64,000 nt of DNA from an uncultured Schlesneria sp. (GCA_903858935.1 CAIOKO010000003.1:18181-82180), one strand, 5' to 3'. Shown: positions 36,479 to 45,200, counted from the first letter of the stretch. Made by a program: numbers and translations. The notes: generated by a model not told the origin, from the sequence alone.

Positions 36479-37777
36479 ATGACTGAATTCAGCTGGCACG
36501 AAAACGTTGCACTCAATCGTCAGTCAGTTTCACGAAGAAGGTTCTTGTACGGCGCTTCGGCGATCGCGGCTGCGGGGGCTGTGAATTTTCGGGATGTGAT
36601 GTCGGTCCAGGCCGATGAGCTGCGAAAACAGGGGCGAGCGATGATCCTGCTGTTTATGCAGGGTGGTCCATCTCAGTTCGAAACCTTTGACCCGAAGCCG
36701 GGTACGGAAAATGGCGGTCCGACGACAGCGATCAGCACCGCTGCATCCGGTATCCAGATTGCCGAGGGGTGGGAGAAAACCGCTCAGCAGATGAAGGACA
36801 TCGCGATCATTCGCTCGATGACCACCAAAGAAGGGGAGCACCTGCGGGCCGCCTATCAAATGCATACCGGCTATATCCCCTCGGGTTCGGTGAAGCATCC
36901 GTCATTAGGTTCGTGTATCGCGAAGGAACTGGCGGTCACAGATCGCGAATTGCCGTCGGTCGTGACAATTGGTGATCGCGGGGCTAATGGGTCGGGCGCC
37001 GGTTTCCTGGGGGTCGATTACGAACCATTTCAAATTTCCGGCCGTAACGTGGGGACAGTGCCCGACAATGTCGGACCGATCGTCGGCGAAAAGCGATTTA
37101 CGCGGCGACAAGGACTGCTCGACAAGCTCGAAGGGGAGTTCGCCGCACGAGGGGGCGAGACCGTTGTGAATAACCATCGTCGAATCTACGACAAGTCGGC
37201 GAAGCTTGTCCTGTCGCCGATGACAAAGACGTTTGACTTGAGTCTCGAAACCGCCGAGACGAAAGAGCGTTACGGCAATTCAGAATTTGGCAAAGGATGC
37301 CTGCTCGCCCGTCGGCTAGTTGAAGCAGGCGTCACGTTTGTTGAAGTCAGACTTAACGGTTGGGACTCGCATAAAGATGTGTTCGATGGTGTTAAGGGAC
37401 TCGCGAGCAAATGCGATCCAGCATTGTCGGCATTGATTACTGACCTCAAAGATCGCGGTCTTTTCGATAAGACGCTGATCATGTGGACGGGCGAATTTGG
37501 ACGGACGCCAAAAATCAATCCGAATACCGGTCGCGATCACTGGCCTCGCAATTTCAATACATTGCTCGCTGGTGGCGGAATTCAAGGGGGCCAGGTGATC
37601 GGCGAAACGGCCAAAGACGGCATGGGGATCGTTAATGATCCTGTGAACATTCCTGATTTGTTCAGCACGATCTGCACGTCGCTTGAAGTCAATCCCGCCA
37701 AGGAAAACATGAGTCCGATCGGCAGGCCGCTCAAGATTGTCGACGGCGGACAACCGGTCGCCAAGCTGTTCAGTTAG
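36479..37777 (+). CDS. DUF1501 protein with Tat-type signal
   Basis: This 432-residue protein starts with a twin-arginine leader (SRRRFLYGASAIAAAG), so folded export is expected. The body matches DUF1501, a sulfatase/alkaline-phosphatase-like fold: MILLFMQGGPSQFETFDPKP, ERYGNSEFGKGCLLARRLVEAGV, VRLNGWDSHKDVFDG, MWTGEFGRTPKINPNTGRDHWP and LLAGGGIQGGQVIGET. The His and Asp residues in GRDHWP and WDSH are candidate metal ligands. It lies 83 bases after the DUF1549/DUF1553 gene, the standard planctomycete pair, so the two are probably one operon. Substrate is unknown. Confidence 0.94.
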   Translation: MTEFSWHENVALNRQSVSRRRFLYGASAIAAAGAVNFRDVMSVQADELRKQGRAMILLFMQGGPSQFETFDPKPGTENGGPTTAISTAASGIQIAEGWEKTAQQMKDIAIIRSMTTKEGEHLRAAYQMHTGYIPSGSVKHPSLGSCIAKELAVTDRELPSVVTIGDRGANGSGAGFLGVDYEPFQISGRNVGTVPDNVGPIVGEKRFTRRQGLLDKLEGEFAARGGETVVNNHRRIYDKSAKLVLSPMTKTFDLSLETAETKERYGNSEFGKGCLLARRLVEAGVTFVEVRLNGWDSHKDVFDGVKGLASKCDPALSALITDLKDRGLFDKTLIMWTGEFGRTPKINPNTGRDHWPRNFNTLLAGGGIQGGQVIGETAKDGMGIVNDPVNIPDLFSTICTSLEVNPAKENMSPIGRPLKIVDGGQPVAKLFS

Positions 37778-37790
37778 CGCAAAGTGATTC

Positions 37791-39392
37791 TCATCGGGGC
37801 GATTCGAGCAGCAGGTAAAGGACATTGTCGGTAAATGCCGGGTCTTTTGTCAGACCCAAATGGTCAGTGAACAGAAATGTTACGCTGTTCCATTTGATCG
37901 GGCTCTGAAGGCGCGGAGCCCAGTTCGCTCGATCGGCAAGACGCTCGTCCATCAGTGCGCTATGTCGCGTCACGAGCCCGTCGCCAGCGACTCGCGCGGT
38001 CGGGGTGAGCGTGCCACGGCCGTCGATCATGTATTGAAACAACGTCGGGTGGGCATCACTGGCGATCAGATGGATCGATGTTCCGTCTGGCGGATTGACC
38101 TTAGTATCGATCGCCGCGTGAAACTGCTCTGCTCGACGCAAACATTTCGACAGATGTTCGTAAGCGATTTCCAGCCGACGTTGAGGGTCTGGTTCGTCCG
38201 GAAGCAATAGACGCAGAACTTCTGCTTGAGTGGGGTTAAAGAATCCCCAATGAGCCTGTGCCCAGACTTTGGGATCATAAAGATCGACTGCGACACGCTT
38301 GGGGCCAGAAACCACCGGGCGATGCCGAGTTCGGGGAAGCAGTTGGTAAACGGACGGCATCGTTCCCAGCAGAGCTGGTTCGTATTTCGAAAAGAAGCGT
38401 GAGAATTGCACCCCTTTTGTCAGATATTCGACCGCCTGCAATGATCCCGCGTTGGGAGGTGCGACCATCACCAGTCGATCAACGTATTTCGCACCCGCCC
38501 AGGTGACTTCAGGCGGTGAATCATCATCAGGAAGTGGGGCATTCCCGTATTGCAGGTAATACCGCGCCATAACGCCCCCCATGGAGTGGGCGACGATGTC
38601 GAAACGAACCGGCTGAGCATTGTCGCCATATCGTTTGCGGCGTTCCTCTTCGACATAAGCTTTTTTTTCGAGAATGAATTCGTGAAGCAGTGCTGCGGTT
38701 TCGACGTTATCGCGTCGCCAGTCGTAGGCGAATTGAAAGCAGTTTGCGGGTTGTGATCCCGGTTCGACGCTCGCGGCCGTCGAAGCCGTGTCACGATATC
38801 CGCCAATACCGAGCGCCGTGACGATGTCCCGGTAAGCCGCAATCTGAAACAGCACGCCGAAGACGCGGACATTCAGTGTGTCGAGCGGACCAGCAACTTT
38901 GTTTGTATCAGTCAATTCATCTAGAGGTTGCCCGTCTTCGATTGGTAACGCCAGTAGTCTTGCGCCTTCAGGAGTGGAAGGGTCGATTCCATTTCCACCA
39001 AATTCCCCCCAGACGACTCGCCGTTCGGTGTCGTCAACAAGCCTCGAGCCGAGAATACCAGGAATGACAATAATGGGATTTCGCTGCAATTCGTCAGATT
39101 GAGAAGTTCGGCTGTAAATGCTGCCCAGATCCGGGCGGCCCCAGGCGGTCCGAGATTCATTCGTCGCCGTCGGTATCACTTCGCCCGTCTCATCTTCCGA
39201 CGAATCTGACGTTTGTTGAATCTTTAAATCGGGCGGACAAGATTTCCAAATGCCGACGGGTGAAGAGGTTGCGACGTCTCGATTCGCCTCGCGGTCGTTC
39301 AGGACCGTAGCGCGTCCGGCTGGAGCAAACGAGCGGCAACCCGCCAACGTCGCCCAGATACAGACCGCGAACCAGACTGATTTCCGATACAT
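37791..39392 (-). CDS. LCAT-like alpha/beta-hydrolase lipoprotein
   Basis: The ATG at 39392 gives 533 residues with a lipoprotein signal (SVWFAVCIWATLAGC). The hydrolase core shows IIVIPGILGSRLVDD (oxyanion region), the nucleophile elbow VAHSMGGVMARYYL with Ser near residue 268, and a late GDGLVTRHSAL that may supply the acid or His part. The pattern fits the lecithin:cholesterol acyltransferase/PDAT-like lipase family, which acts on phospholipid or acyl esters. A loop with WGEFGGNGIDPSTPEG is family-typical. It converges on the DUF1501 gene with only 13 bases between stops and is probably transcribed alone from the 39.4 kb side. Specificity is not known. Confidence 0.85.
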   Translation of the reverse strand: MYRKSVWFAVCIWATLAGCRSFAPAGRATVLNDREANRDVATSSPVGIWKSCPPDLKIQQTSDSSEDETGEVIPTATNESRTAWGRPDLGSIYSRTSQSDELQRNPIIVIPGILGSRLVDDTERRVVWGEFGGNGIDPSTPEGARLLALPIEDGQPLDELTDTNKVAGPLDTLNVRVFGVLFQIAAYRDIVTALGIGGYRDTASTAASVEPGSQPANCFQFAYDWRRDNVETAALLHEFILEKKAYVEEERRKRYGDNAQPVRFDIVAHSMGGVMARYYLQYGNAPLPDDDSPPEVTWAGAKYVDRLVMVAPPNAGSLQAVEYLTKGVQFSRFFSKYEPALLGTMPSVYQLLPRTRHRPVVSGPKRVAVDLYDPKVWAQAHWGFFNPTQAEVLRLLLPDEPDPQRRLEIAYEHLSKCLRRAEQFHAAIDTKVNPPDGTSIHLIASDAHPTLFQYMIDGRGTLTPTARVAGDGLVTRHSALMDERLADRANWAPRLQSPIKWNSVTFLFTDHLGLTKDPAFTDNVLYLLLESPR

Positions 39393-39470
39393 GACCCGCC
39401 CCGTCCATGGAGCCATTTTGAAGAGGGCCTGATCCTAATCTAAATCTCCAAACCGGGACAGAGGATTTTC

Positions 39471-39851
39471 CTACCGATGTTTTATCTCTCGAAACTTCGG
39501 TGGATATTCCAGCGTGAAGACAACAACCTCTTCACCGGTCGATGTGCTGATGTCGTGATGCAGGCTCACCACGCGAACTCCGGTGGCTTCTTCGACCATG
39601 GCTTCCATCAGCGGTCGCGCCAATTCGATCAATTGGGTTCGAACTTGTTTGAGCAAGTCTCGCCCCTTTTCGGGGTGCAGGGTCTTCACCAGTTGTTGTT
39701 CCGCTGCGGTCAACACGCCGTAAAGTCGGACCACCAACAGATCGCCGATCAAGTGGGTCTGGATGTCCTTGGGGCCGCGCCCCATGTACTCCTGTTCGAA
39801 GCGCGAGATTCCCTGGCTGATCGCCGCTTCGATTTCGCCTTGTGACTTCAT
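39471..39851 (-). CDS. DUF2294 protein (copy 1)
   Basis: This 126-residue protein starts at the ATG at 39851, preceded by CAGGA at about eight bases. The ORF-track start lies 11 codons upstream. The DUF2294 pattern is clear: a helical IEAAISQGISRFEQEYMGRGP, then HLIGDLLVVRLYGVLTAAEQQL, ARPLMEAMVEEATGVRVVSLHHDIS and EVVVFTLE. Relatives include Bacillus subtilis YbcI. The family is cytoplasmic and of unknown function. It reads away from the putative small RNA at 40043 and is a paralogue of the 40950 gene in the adjacent stress cluster. Confidence 0.87.
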   Translation of the reverse strand: MKSQGEIEAAISQGISRFEQEYMGRGPKDIQTHLIGDLLVVRLYGVLTAAEQQLVKTLHPEKGRDLLKQVRTQLIELARPLMEAMVEEATGVRVVSLHHDISTSTGEEVVVFTLEYPPKFREIKHR

Positions 39852-40008
39852 CGCGATTCCTGCTTTCACTGACGACCCTGGCATTTATCGCTTATCGAGG
39901 AGGCCTGCCAGCAAGATCGTATCGAAACGGACGGCATTCTTAACGCGATTCACATTTTTGTCGCGTGGAGTTTATCAATGTTATTATGAAATAAACAGTA
40001 CAATTGCA

Positions 40009-40036
40009 TTGCAAAATCTTCAAAGGCACGTAAAAT
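40009..40036 (+). promoter_or_regulatory. Candidate sigma-70-type promoter for the 40.04-kb RNA
   Basis: TTGCAA (40009-40014) and TAAAAT (40031-40036) are separated by 16 bases and sit just ahead of the 11-bp inverted repeat that would form the RNA's 5' end. This is a match by eye to a housekeeping-type promoter only. Confidence 0.4.
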
Positions 40037-40042
40037 GGACAA

Positions 40043-40190
40043 CGTTGAAAGAAAGTAATTATAAATTTTCTTTCAACATCGATCGGAAAACTAATTAAAA
40101 AGCAGCTCGGCCGGTGCCGGGAGGCTCGTTATGAAGTAAGCCGACGCGATGGAATACCTCAAGGTGTTCTGCCGCGTCGGCTTTTTTTTT
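40043..40190 (+). ncRNA. Candidate structured small RNA, copy A, with Rho-independent terminator
   Basis: It begins with a perfect 11-bp hairpin (GTTGAAAGAAA at 40044-40054, TTTCTTTCAAC at 40067-40077, 12-base loop). GATCGGAAAAC (40081) and TTATGAAGTAAGCCGACG (40129) follow. The terminator stem AAGCCGACGCG / CGCGTCGGCTT (40138-40148/40173-40183) is topped by an inner 7-bp helix with a TCAA loop and followed by nine Ts. Copy B at 53211-53333 shares the first 11-mer exactly and 16 of 18 bases of the second block at nearly the same spacing (37 against 35 bases). Inner stem bases differ but still pair. No known riboswitch or sRNA class was recognised. Confidence 0.6.
40138..40190 (+). terminator. 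Rho-independent terminator of small RNA copy A
   Basis: An 11-bp perfect stem (AAGCCGACGCG with CGCGTCGGCTT) is followed directly by a run of Ts to 40190. It is the strongest terminator in the window. Confidence 0.85.
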
Positions 40191-40295
40191 GACCTGTGCT
40201 TCCCTCTCCCCTCCCTGCTTTGCCTTTGATCCGGAATTCACGAGTGGAATGTCTGCTCAATCATCTTTTGGATCTCTTCGATGGAGTTGGTCGCG

Positions 40296-40499
40296 ATGCG
40301 TCGCTTTATGACTGGTGGTGACTGGAATGTGCGGCCCAATGACGTCGATTTTCTGCAACCCGTCTTTCGACGTATCTCGATCGCGCTTGCCATTGCGGGA
40401 ATCTTGTGTCTGAGCATGGCTTTTGGCAATGAGCCCGTCGCGAACAAGGATCCGAGTCGCTGTTCCGGGTTCGAATACACGAAAACGCGAACACTTTAG
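40296..40499 (+). CDS. Small membrane/secreted hypothetical protein
   Basis: This 67-residue ORF starts at the ATG at 40296, with TGGAG about nine bases upstream. An in-frame ATG lies 15 bases earlier without a ribosome site. It has a polar N-terminus (MTGGDWNVRPNDVDF), a hydrophobic helix near residues 28-46 (ISIALAIAGILCLSMAFG) that could be an anchor or an uncleaved signal, and a short polar tail. No family is recognised. It ends 12 bases before the next start on the same strand and probably begins the stress-cluster transcript. Confidence 0.5.
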   Translation: MRRFMTGGDWNVRPNDVDFLQPVFRRISIALAIAGILCLSMAFGNEPVANKDPSRCSGFEYTKTRTL

Positions 40500-40511
40500 C
40501 AGGAACTGATT

Positions 40512-40892
40512 ATGCGACGTCGATTTTACTTAGCGCTCATGGCTTTCAGTCTTATTTCCACGATCCCGTCGGCGAATAAAGCGCATGGCTACGGTCCTGG
40601 CGTGCGAATATCAATCGGACCTCGTGGATACAACAACGGATACGGCCAGGGATCGTACGGCGGATATGGACAGGGAAATCATGCGAACGGTCCGGGGTTT
40701 AGCGGTGGATATGGAAATGGAAATGGAAGCTATGGGTACTCGGGTTATGGAAACGGTCCCTATGGATACGGCGATACCGAAGCAGGCTATTACGATCGAT
40801 CTGGGGCCTACGGATATTACGGACCGGCTTATTCACCTGTTTTTAGCCCATACGGATTCGGAATTTATAGCTCGTTCACGAACGGTTGGTAA
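40512..40892 (+). CDS. Secreted Gly/Tyr-rich low-complexity protein
   Basis: This 126-residue protein follows AGGAACTGATT before its ATG. A signal peptide (FYLALMAFSLISTIPSANKAHG) leads into a tail built of Gly, Tyr, Asn and Ser (GYNNGYGQGSYGGYGQG, SGYGNGPYGYG, YGYYGPAYSPVF). Such disordered Gly/Tyr-rich chains occur in cell-wall or extracellular proteins. No catalytic domain is present. It shares composition, though not clear homology, with the longer Gly-rich protein at 42534. Confidence 0.72.
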   Translation: MRRRFYLALMAFSLISTIPSANKAHGYGPGVRISIGPRGYNNGYGQGSYGGYGQGNHANGPGFSGGYGNGNGSYGYSGYGNGPYGYGDTEAGYYDRSGAYGYYGPAYSPVFSPYGFGIYSSFTNGW

Positions 40893-40949
40893 CGACTTAC
40901 AAAATGTTGAACGAGTGCGTAATCGAGGCAGATAATCCGGAATACCAAG

Positions 40950-41342
40950 ATGGACCGTCCAAACTTTATTATTGCACAGCGAATTGCTCAGGCAGCCAGC
41001 ACCTTGGAACAGCAACGAACTGGCCGCTTGCCGGGTTCGGTGACAGTCGTTTTGAGTGATGACTTTCTGGTTGTCACTCTCCATGAGAACATGACACTTG
41101 CCGAGAAGGCGTTGTCGAGGACGCAAGCGGGAGCGGCTCAAGTCCAGCATTTTCACAAAGAACTTTTTTCCAACTCGTCTGACCCGCTTCGGTTGGAAAT
41201 CAATCGAATTTCCGGACGGCTGGTGCGGGAAGCGGCAACGGAAATCGAGCCGAAATCTGGGTCAGTTGTCCATGCTTTTACGACCGGCACGATGGTGCAA
41301 GTGTTTTTGCTCACTGACGACGCTCCATCAAAAGAGGCGTGA
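40950..41342 (+). CDS. DUF2294-like protein (copy 2)
   Basis: This 130-residue protein has the DUF2294 layout: an N-terminal helix (IIAQRIAQAASTLEQQRTGRLP), a central strand pair (SVTVVLSDDFLVVTLHENMTLAEKAL) and a C-terminal VREAATEIEP, then SVVHAFTTGTMVQVFLL. It is divergent from the 39471 copy and lacks the MGRGP motif. The ATG at 40950 follows by about 57 bases the Gly/Tyr-rich gene, and its stop lies 27 bases before the next start. Function is unknown. Two copies around one stress-type locus suggest related but separate roles. Confidence 0.75.
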   Translation: MDRPNFIIAQRIAQAASTLEQQRTGRLPGSVTVVLSDDFLVVTLHENMTLAEKALSRTQAGAAQVQHFHKELFSNSSDPLRLEINRISGRLVREAATEIEPKSGSVVHAFTTGTMVQVFLLTDDAPSKEA

Positions 41343-41368
41343 TTAATGATGAAAAAAAGGACCCTGAT

Positions 41369-42475
41369 ATGAATCGAAAACGAATCGCACTTTGTGGAGC
41401 CGCGCTCTTTTTAGCGGGACTCGGTCAAATTGTTGCCGGGGACGATACGCCTCTGTCCGGTATCAGGCGGAATGTGACCGCAGCCGAAAAGGGGAGCGGC
41501 AAGCCCGCGACTGTGGCGGATTCAAAGCCGAACGAAAAAGAAGATCAGAAATCGATTGCCAAGGGACTCGAGTCGAAGTCGGCTGACGAAGCCGAATCTG
41601 CGAAGCGTACTCCTGACGAAGTGGCGATCCGGTTGACGGGCGAAACCTACGTCAAAGCGTTTTGCGATGCTGACGCCAAGTCGGTTGCCGCTCACTTTAC
41701 ATCAGACGCGGAATATATTGATGAAGATGGAACTGTCTATCAGGGGCGCGAGGCAATCACAGACGCGATGACGGCGTTGTTCAAGCAAAACAACGATTGC
41801 CAGATCGAAATTAACATCGACAGCATCCGGTTCATCAGCCCTGAGGTGGCGATTGAGGATGGAACAACCACTTTCACGACGTCAGGCGATGACGAAATCG
41901 ACATTGTTCTCAGCGGATACACGGCAATTCATGTGAAATCGAATGGGAAATGGCTGACCGCCAGTGTCCGTGAACATACCCCGAGGAATCGGAGGCAGCA
42001 TCGAACGAAACTTCAGCAACTCAGCTGGTTGCAGGGAGACTGGGTCGATGAAGGGGATGATACGCTGGTGTTTTTCTCATGCAAAACCGCTGATGGCGGT
42101 AACTTTCTGCTTCGTGAATTCAAAATTCACATTGCAGGACAGGAAGCCATGAGTGGGACGCAGAGAATTGGCTGGGACCCACTGACGGGTAAGCTGAAGT
42201 CCTGGGTGTTCGATTCAGAAGGCGGCTATAGCGAAGGCTTCTGGCATCGTGACGACGAGCGTTGGATCTTGAAGTCTTATGGTGTCACAGCGGACGGCGA
42301 GCCGGCTTCGAGCACCACGATCTACACGCTGGTCAATGACGACACCATGACCTGGCAATCGGTAGATCATGAAATCGGCGGAGTCGAACTTCCTGACAGC
42401 GATCCAGTGACCATCGTTCGCCGGGCACCCGCTCCATTGACGGCCGATGACACGCTCACTTTGAAGTCGGAATGA
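41369..42475 (+). CDS. Secreted SnoaL/DUF4440-type protein with lipocalin-like C-terminus
   Basis: The ATG at 41369 (AAAGGA seven bases upstream) gives 368 residues with a signal peptide (RIALCGAALFLAGLGQIVAG). A charged low-complexity linker leads into a NTF2-like domain (about residues 85-205: GETYVKAFCDADAKSVAAHFTSDAEYIDEDG, IAIEDGTTTF-like strands). A second beta-rich domain (about 215-350: QLSWLQGDWVDEG, QRIGWDPLTGKLKSWVFDSEGG) resembles DUF1579/lipocalin-like folds. This two-domain form is common in planctomycete secreted proteins. No catalytic residues can be assigned. It lies within the stress-cluster gene series. Confidence 0.8.
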   Translation: MNRKRIALCGAALFLAGLGQIVAGDDTPLSGIRRNVTAAEKGSGKPATVADSKPNEKEDQKSIAKGLESKSADEAESAKRTPDEVAIRLTGETYVKAFCDADAKSVAAHFTSDAEYIDEDGTVYQGREAITDAMTALFKQNNDCQIEINIDSIRFISPEVAIEDGTTTFTTSGDDEIDIVLSGYTAIHVKSNGKWLTASVREHTPRNRRQHRTKLQQLSWLQGDWVDEGDDTLVFFSCKTADGGNFLLREFKIHIAGQEAMSGTQRIGWDPLTGKLKSWVFDSEGGYSEGFWHRDDERWILKSYGVTADGEPASSTTIYTLVNDDTMTWQSVDHEIGGVELPDSDPVTIVRRAPAPLTADDTLTLKSE

Positions 42476-42533
42476 TCTGTTCGCTCGACCCCGCCGCACA
42501 AAATATTGCAATCAATCATTGGAGATCCAGGTT

Positions 42534-44303
42534 ATGAAACGCAGCTTATGGAAAACGTTAATTGTCTGCAGTCTTGCAGCCGCCCTCAGTTCATCTGATT
42601 TGCTCGCTCGTGGAGGTGGCGGTGGCGGCGGACACGGTGGCGGTGGCGGTGGAGGCCACGCGGGTGGTGGTGGTGGTGGTCATCCTGGTGGAGGTGGCGG
42701 CGGAGGTGGTCATCCTGGAGGTGGCGGCTTTAGCGGAGGTGGCGGTGGACGGCCAAGTGGTGGTCCTGGCGGCGGCGGAGGGGGGGCAGTGCACGGTGCT
42801 TCTGCTGGAATGCGAGCTTCTCCAGGTGGCGGAAACGCCGGTGGACTACGTTCGGCGGGTGCGGCTCGCTCGCCATCGTTCAGTCAACCTCATAGTTCGG
42901 GTCAACTTCGCTCATCGCAGGGAGCTGGCCATATTGGATCGGCTGGACACAATGGATCAGCGGGACAAATTCGATCGGGTGGTGCGCAAGGTGCTACGGG
43001 GGCTCGAGCGAACGCGGGTATTGGCAACCAATCACGAAATGTGAATACCGTCAATCATCAGACGTTTAACAACATCAACAATAATTCCAACGTCAATAAT
43101 CACTCGCTTTATCACGGGAACTGGAACGGAAATTACGCTGGTCGTGGAGGGTACGGTGGTTACCGCGGCTATGGAGGCTACGGTGGGTATGGTGGTTTTG
43201 GCGGAGGTTTGGGGACCGGTCTGGGTTTGGGGCTGGGTTTAGGCCTTGGATACGGATTGCTGGGGGGATATGGAGGATATGGTTGGGGCGGAGGCAACGG
43301 TGGCTACGGATTGGGTTATGGTGGCTATGGAATGGGTTACGGCGGTTACGGTAGCTACATGGGCTACAACAGCGGATATGTCGGCTATAGTAATCCCTAT
43401 TACAACAACAGTTACGGTTCGTATGGCAACTACAGTTACTCGCAACCGATACCCGTGGCAAATCCCGCTGTGGTCGTTTCTGGCAGTGTGTCGTCTTGCG
43501 ATCAGAGTTTGGACAGCGCGGCTGAAGCGTTCAAGCAGAATAATTACGATGCGGCTCTCGACACGATCAATAAAGGGATCGTTCAGTGTCCCACAGACGC
43601 CGTGCTGCATGAGTTTCGCGCTTTAGTTCTGTTTGCAAAAGGGGATTATCAGCAGGCTGCCGCGACGATTCACTCGGTTTTAGCCGTCGGGTCTGGATGG
43701 AACTGGACCACGTTGAGTGGCCTTTACAGCGGCGTGCCGGTTTATACCGGTCAACTTCGAGCGCTCGAAGCATTCAGCCGTGCGAATCCACAGGATGCCG
43801 CAGCACATTTCCTGCTGGCCTATCACTACATGGTTGACGGTTACCCCGAAGCTGCTTCGAGGCAGTTGAAACAGGTCCCTAATGATCGTGTTGCTGCAGA
43901 TGTTTTGGCTCTGATTTCGAAACCGGCACCGGGACAATCGGCTGCAATCGCTGATCAACCGTTGCCGCAACCCCCTCTCGACGGAGCGCCGACCGCTACA
44001 GCGGCCGCAGTGATACCGATCGATGCTTCAATGATTCCAGGAACCTGGAAGGCGGCTCGTGACGACGGATCACAATTTGAACTGACGTTGTCAAAAGACT
44101 CGACCTTCAATTGGAAGTTCAGTTTGAAGGGAAAAGTTGAAGAATTCGGCGGCAAGTATAAGTTCGAAAACAACGCCCTGGCCCTCGAGCGAAAAGATGG
44201 CGGGATATTAATCGCTGGTCTGGTCGCGGACGGGACGCAGAAATTCAACTTTAAATTATTGGGTGCTCCCAAAGAGGACCCCGGTCTCGATTTCAGCAAA
44301 TGA
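42534..44303 (+). CDS. Secreted Gly-rich protein with TPR region and C-terminal lipocalin-like domain
   Basis: The ATG at 42534 (GGAGATCCAGG just upstream) gives 589 residues. A signal peptide ends near DLLARG. Residues 30-110 are almost pure Gly with His and Pro (GGGGGGHGGGG), 110-190 are Ser/Gly/Asn-rich, and 195-300 are Gly/Tyr-rich. A soluble TPR part follows (FKQNNYDAALDTINKGIVQCPTD, LFAKGDYQQAAATI). A beta-domain closes the protein (IPGTWKAARDDGSQFELTLSKD, FGGKYKFENNALALE). The GGTGGC-type coding repeats at 42610-42790 are G-rich enough to fold into G-quadruplexes. An envelope or surface role is likely. Confidence 0.82.
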   Translation: MKRSLWKTLIVCSLAAALSSSDLLARGGGGGGGHGGGGGGGHAGGGGGGHPGGGGGGGGHPGGGGFSGGGGGRPSGGPGGGGGGAVHGASAGMRASPGGGNAGGLRSAGAARSPSFSQPHSSGQLRSSQGAGHIGSAGHNGSAGQIRSGGAQGATGARANAGIGNQSRNVNTVNHQTFNNINNNSNVNNHSLYHGNWNGNYAGRGGYGGYRGYGGYGGYGGFGGGLGTGLGLGLGLGLGYGLLGGYGGYGWGGGNGGYGLGYGGYGMGYGGYGSYMGYNSGYVGYSNPYYNNSYGSYGNYSYSQPIPVANPAVVVSGSVSSCDQSLDSAAEAFKQNNYDAALDTINKGIVQCPTDAVLHEFRALVLFAKGDYQQAAATIHSVLAVGSGWNWTTLSGLYSGVPVYTGQLRALEAFSRANPQDAAAHFLLAYHYMVDGYPEAASRQLKQVPNDRVAADVLALISKPAPGQSAAIADQPLPQPPLDGAPTATAAAVIPIDASMIPGTWKAARDDGSQFELTLSKDSTFNWKFSLKGKVEEFGGKYKFENNALALERKDGGILIAGLVADGTQKFNFKLLGAPKEDPGLDFSK

Positions 44304-44350
44304 AGTCTGTCTGACAACAAGTACGTATTTTCTTCGAAGGAGCATGAATC

Positions 44351-44689
44351 ATGAAGTTCGTCATGAATTGGGACCAAATCAAGAGCGGCTGGAATCGGAT
44401 TACGAATCAAGTTCAAGGTAACTGGCGCAAGTTGACCGACGATGAGCTGACCATTATCGCGTTAAAGCGGGATCAATTGATCAGTTTCCTTCAAGAGAGC
44501 TATGGCTACGAAAAGGAACAGGCCGAACGTGAACTCGATCAGCTCACCCAGGGGCGCGCTTCTCATGCCGCCGCAACGAAGAGTGCTCAACGATCAACCA
44601 TGACACCTTCGGCCACAAGCTGGGCTTTTCCGCATAACGAGTCGTCGGTCAGTTTTGCCAGTCGGGTGACGGAAACGCGAATTTTTTAG
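44351..44689 (+). CDS. CsbD-like stress protein with C-terminal extension
   Basis: This 112-residue protein has AAGGAG at good spacing before its ATG. The CsbD core covers about residues 5-65 (MNWDQIKSGWNRITNQVQGN, KLTDDELTIIALKRDQLISF, YGYEKEQAERELDQL). CsbD is a small helical protein of the general stress response in many bacteria. An extra 45-residue polar tail (SHAAATKSAQRSTMTPSATS) distinguishes it from the 71-residue copy at 48249, with which it shares most of the core. It is 47 bases after the Gly-rich gene and 10 before the ferritin-like gene. The tail's role is unknown. Confidence 0.88.
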   Translation: MKFVMNWDQIKSGWNRITNQVQGNWRKLTDDELTIIALKRDQLISFLQESYGYEKEQAERELDQLTQGRASHAAATKSAQRSTMTPSATSWAFPHNESSVSFASRVTETRIF

Positions 44690-44699
44690 GAAGTAAGAA

Positions 44700-45200
44700 A
44701 TGCAAGATACGACACACGTCCGTCACGACCGCCAGGAGGTCACACGAGACGAGTTGGTGGAGTTCCTGAACGAGGACCTTGCCGGTGAATACCAGGCAAT
44801 CATTTCCTACGTGATCTACTCGCAGGTCATTAAAGGGGCACAGTTCATGAACATTGCGGCGGAACTGGAACTGCACGCGGCGGAAGAACTTTCACACGCC
44901 CTGATCATCGCTGGTCAGATCGACTACCTGGGTGGTATGCCGTCGGCGGTACCCAAGCCGGTAAAAACCTCAGCCAATGCCGAAGAAATGCTGAGGTTCG
45001 ATCTTGAGAACGAAAACACGACGATCGCACGCTATCGGCAACGCGTCCGTCAGTGCGAGGCGCTGGGTGAGTATGCCGTCGCCGAGCAAATTCGAAATAT
45101 CCTGGTTCAAGAGCAAGATCACCAGATTGCGCTGGCAACGGCGCTCGGTCTGCCGGTTCCGAATGTGACAGAGCTCCAGAATTCCGCCGCCGTTTACTGA
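44700..45200 (+). CDS. Ferritin-like/bacterioferritin-type protein
   Basis: This 166-residue four-helix protein carries the expected diiron-type residues: GEYQAIISY (first Glu), ELELHAAEELSHALII (Glu and His of helix 2), DLENENTTIARYRQR and VQEQDHQIALATAL (helix 4 Glu and His). Members oxidise and store iron or protect DNA from Fenton chemistry. The bacterioferritin haem-ligand Met could be in QFMNIA, but this is not certain. The start follows AGGAAGTAAGAA. Its place beside CsbD and other stress genes supports an oxidative-stress role. I cannot tell whether it forms 24-mers. Confidence 0.87.
   Translation: MQDTTHVRHDRQEVTRDELVEFLNEDLAGEYQAIISYVIYSQVIKGAQFMNIAAELELHAAEELSHALIIAGQIDYLGGMPSAVPKPVKTSANAEEMLRFDLENENTTIARYRQRVRQCEALGEYAVAEQIRNILVQEQDHQIALATALGLPVPNVTELQNSAAVY

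Noticed and set aside
40081-40190. Cyclic-di-GMP, fluoride or cobalamin riboswitch
   Set aside because: The conserved blocks of those classes are absent, and the element ends in a terminator before any gene without a visible ligand-type core.
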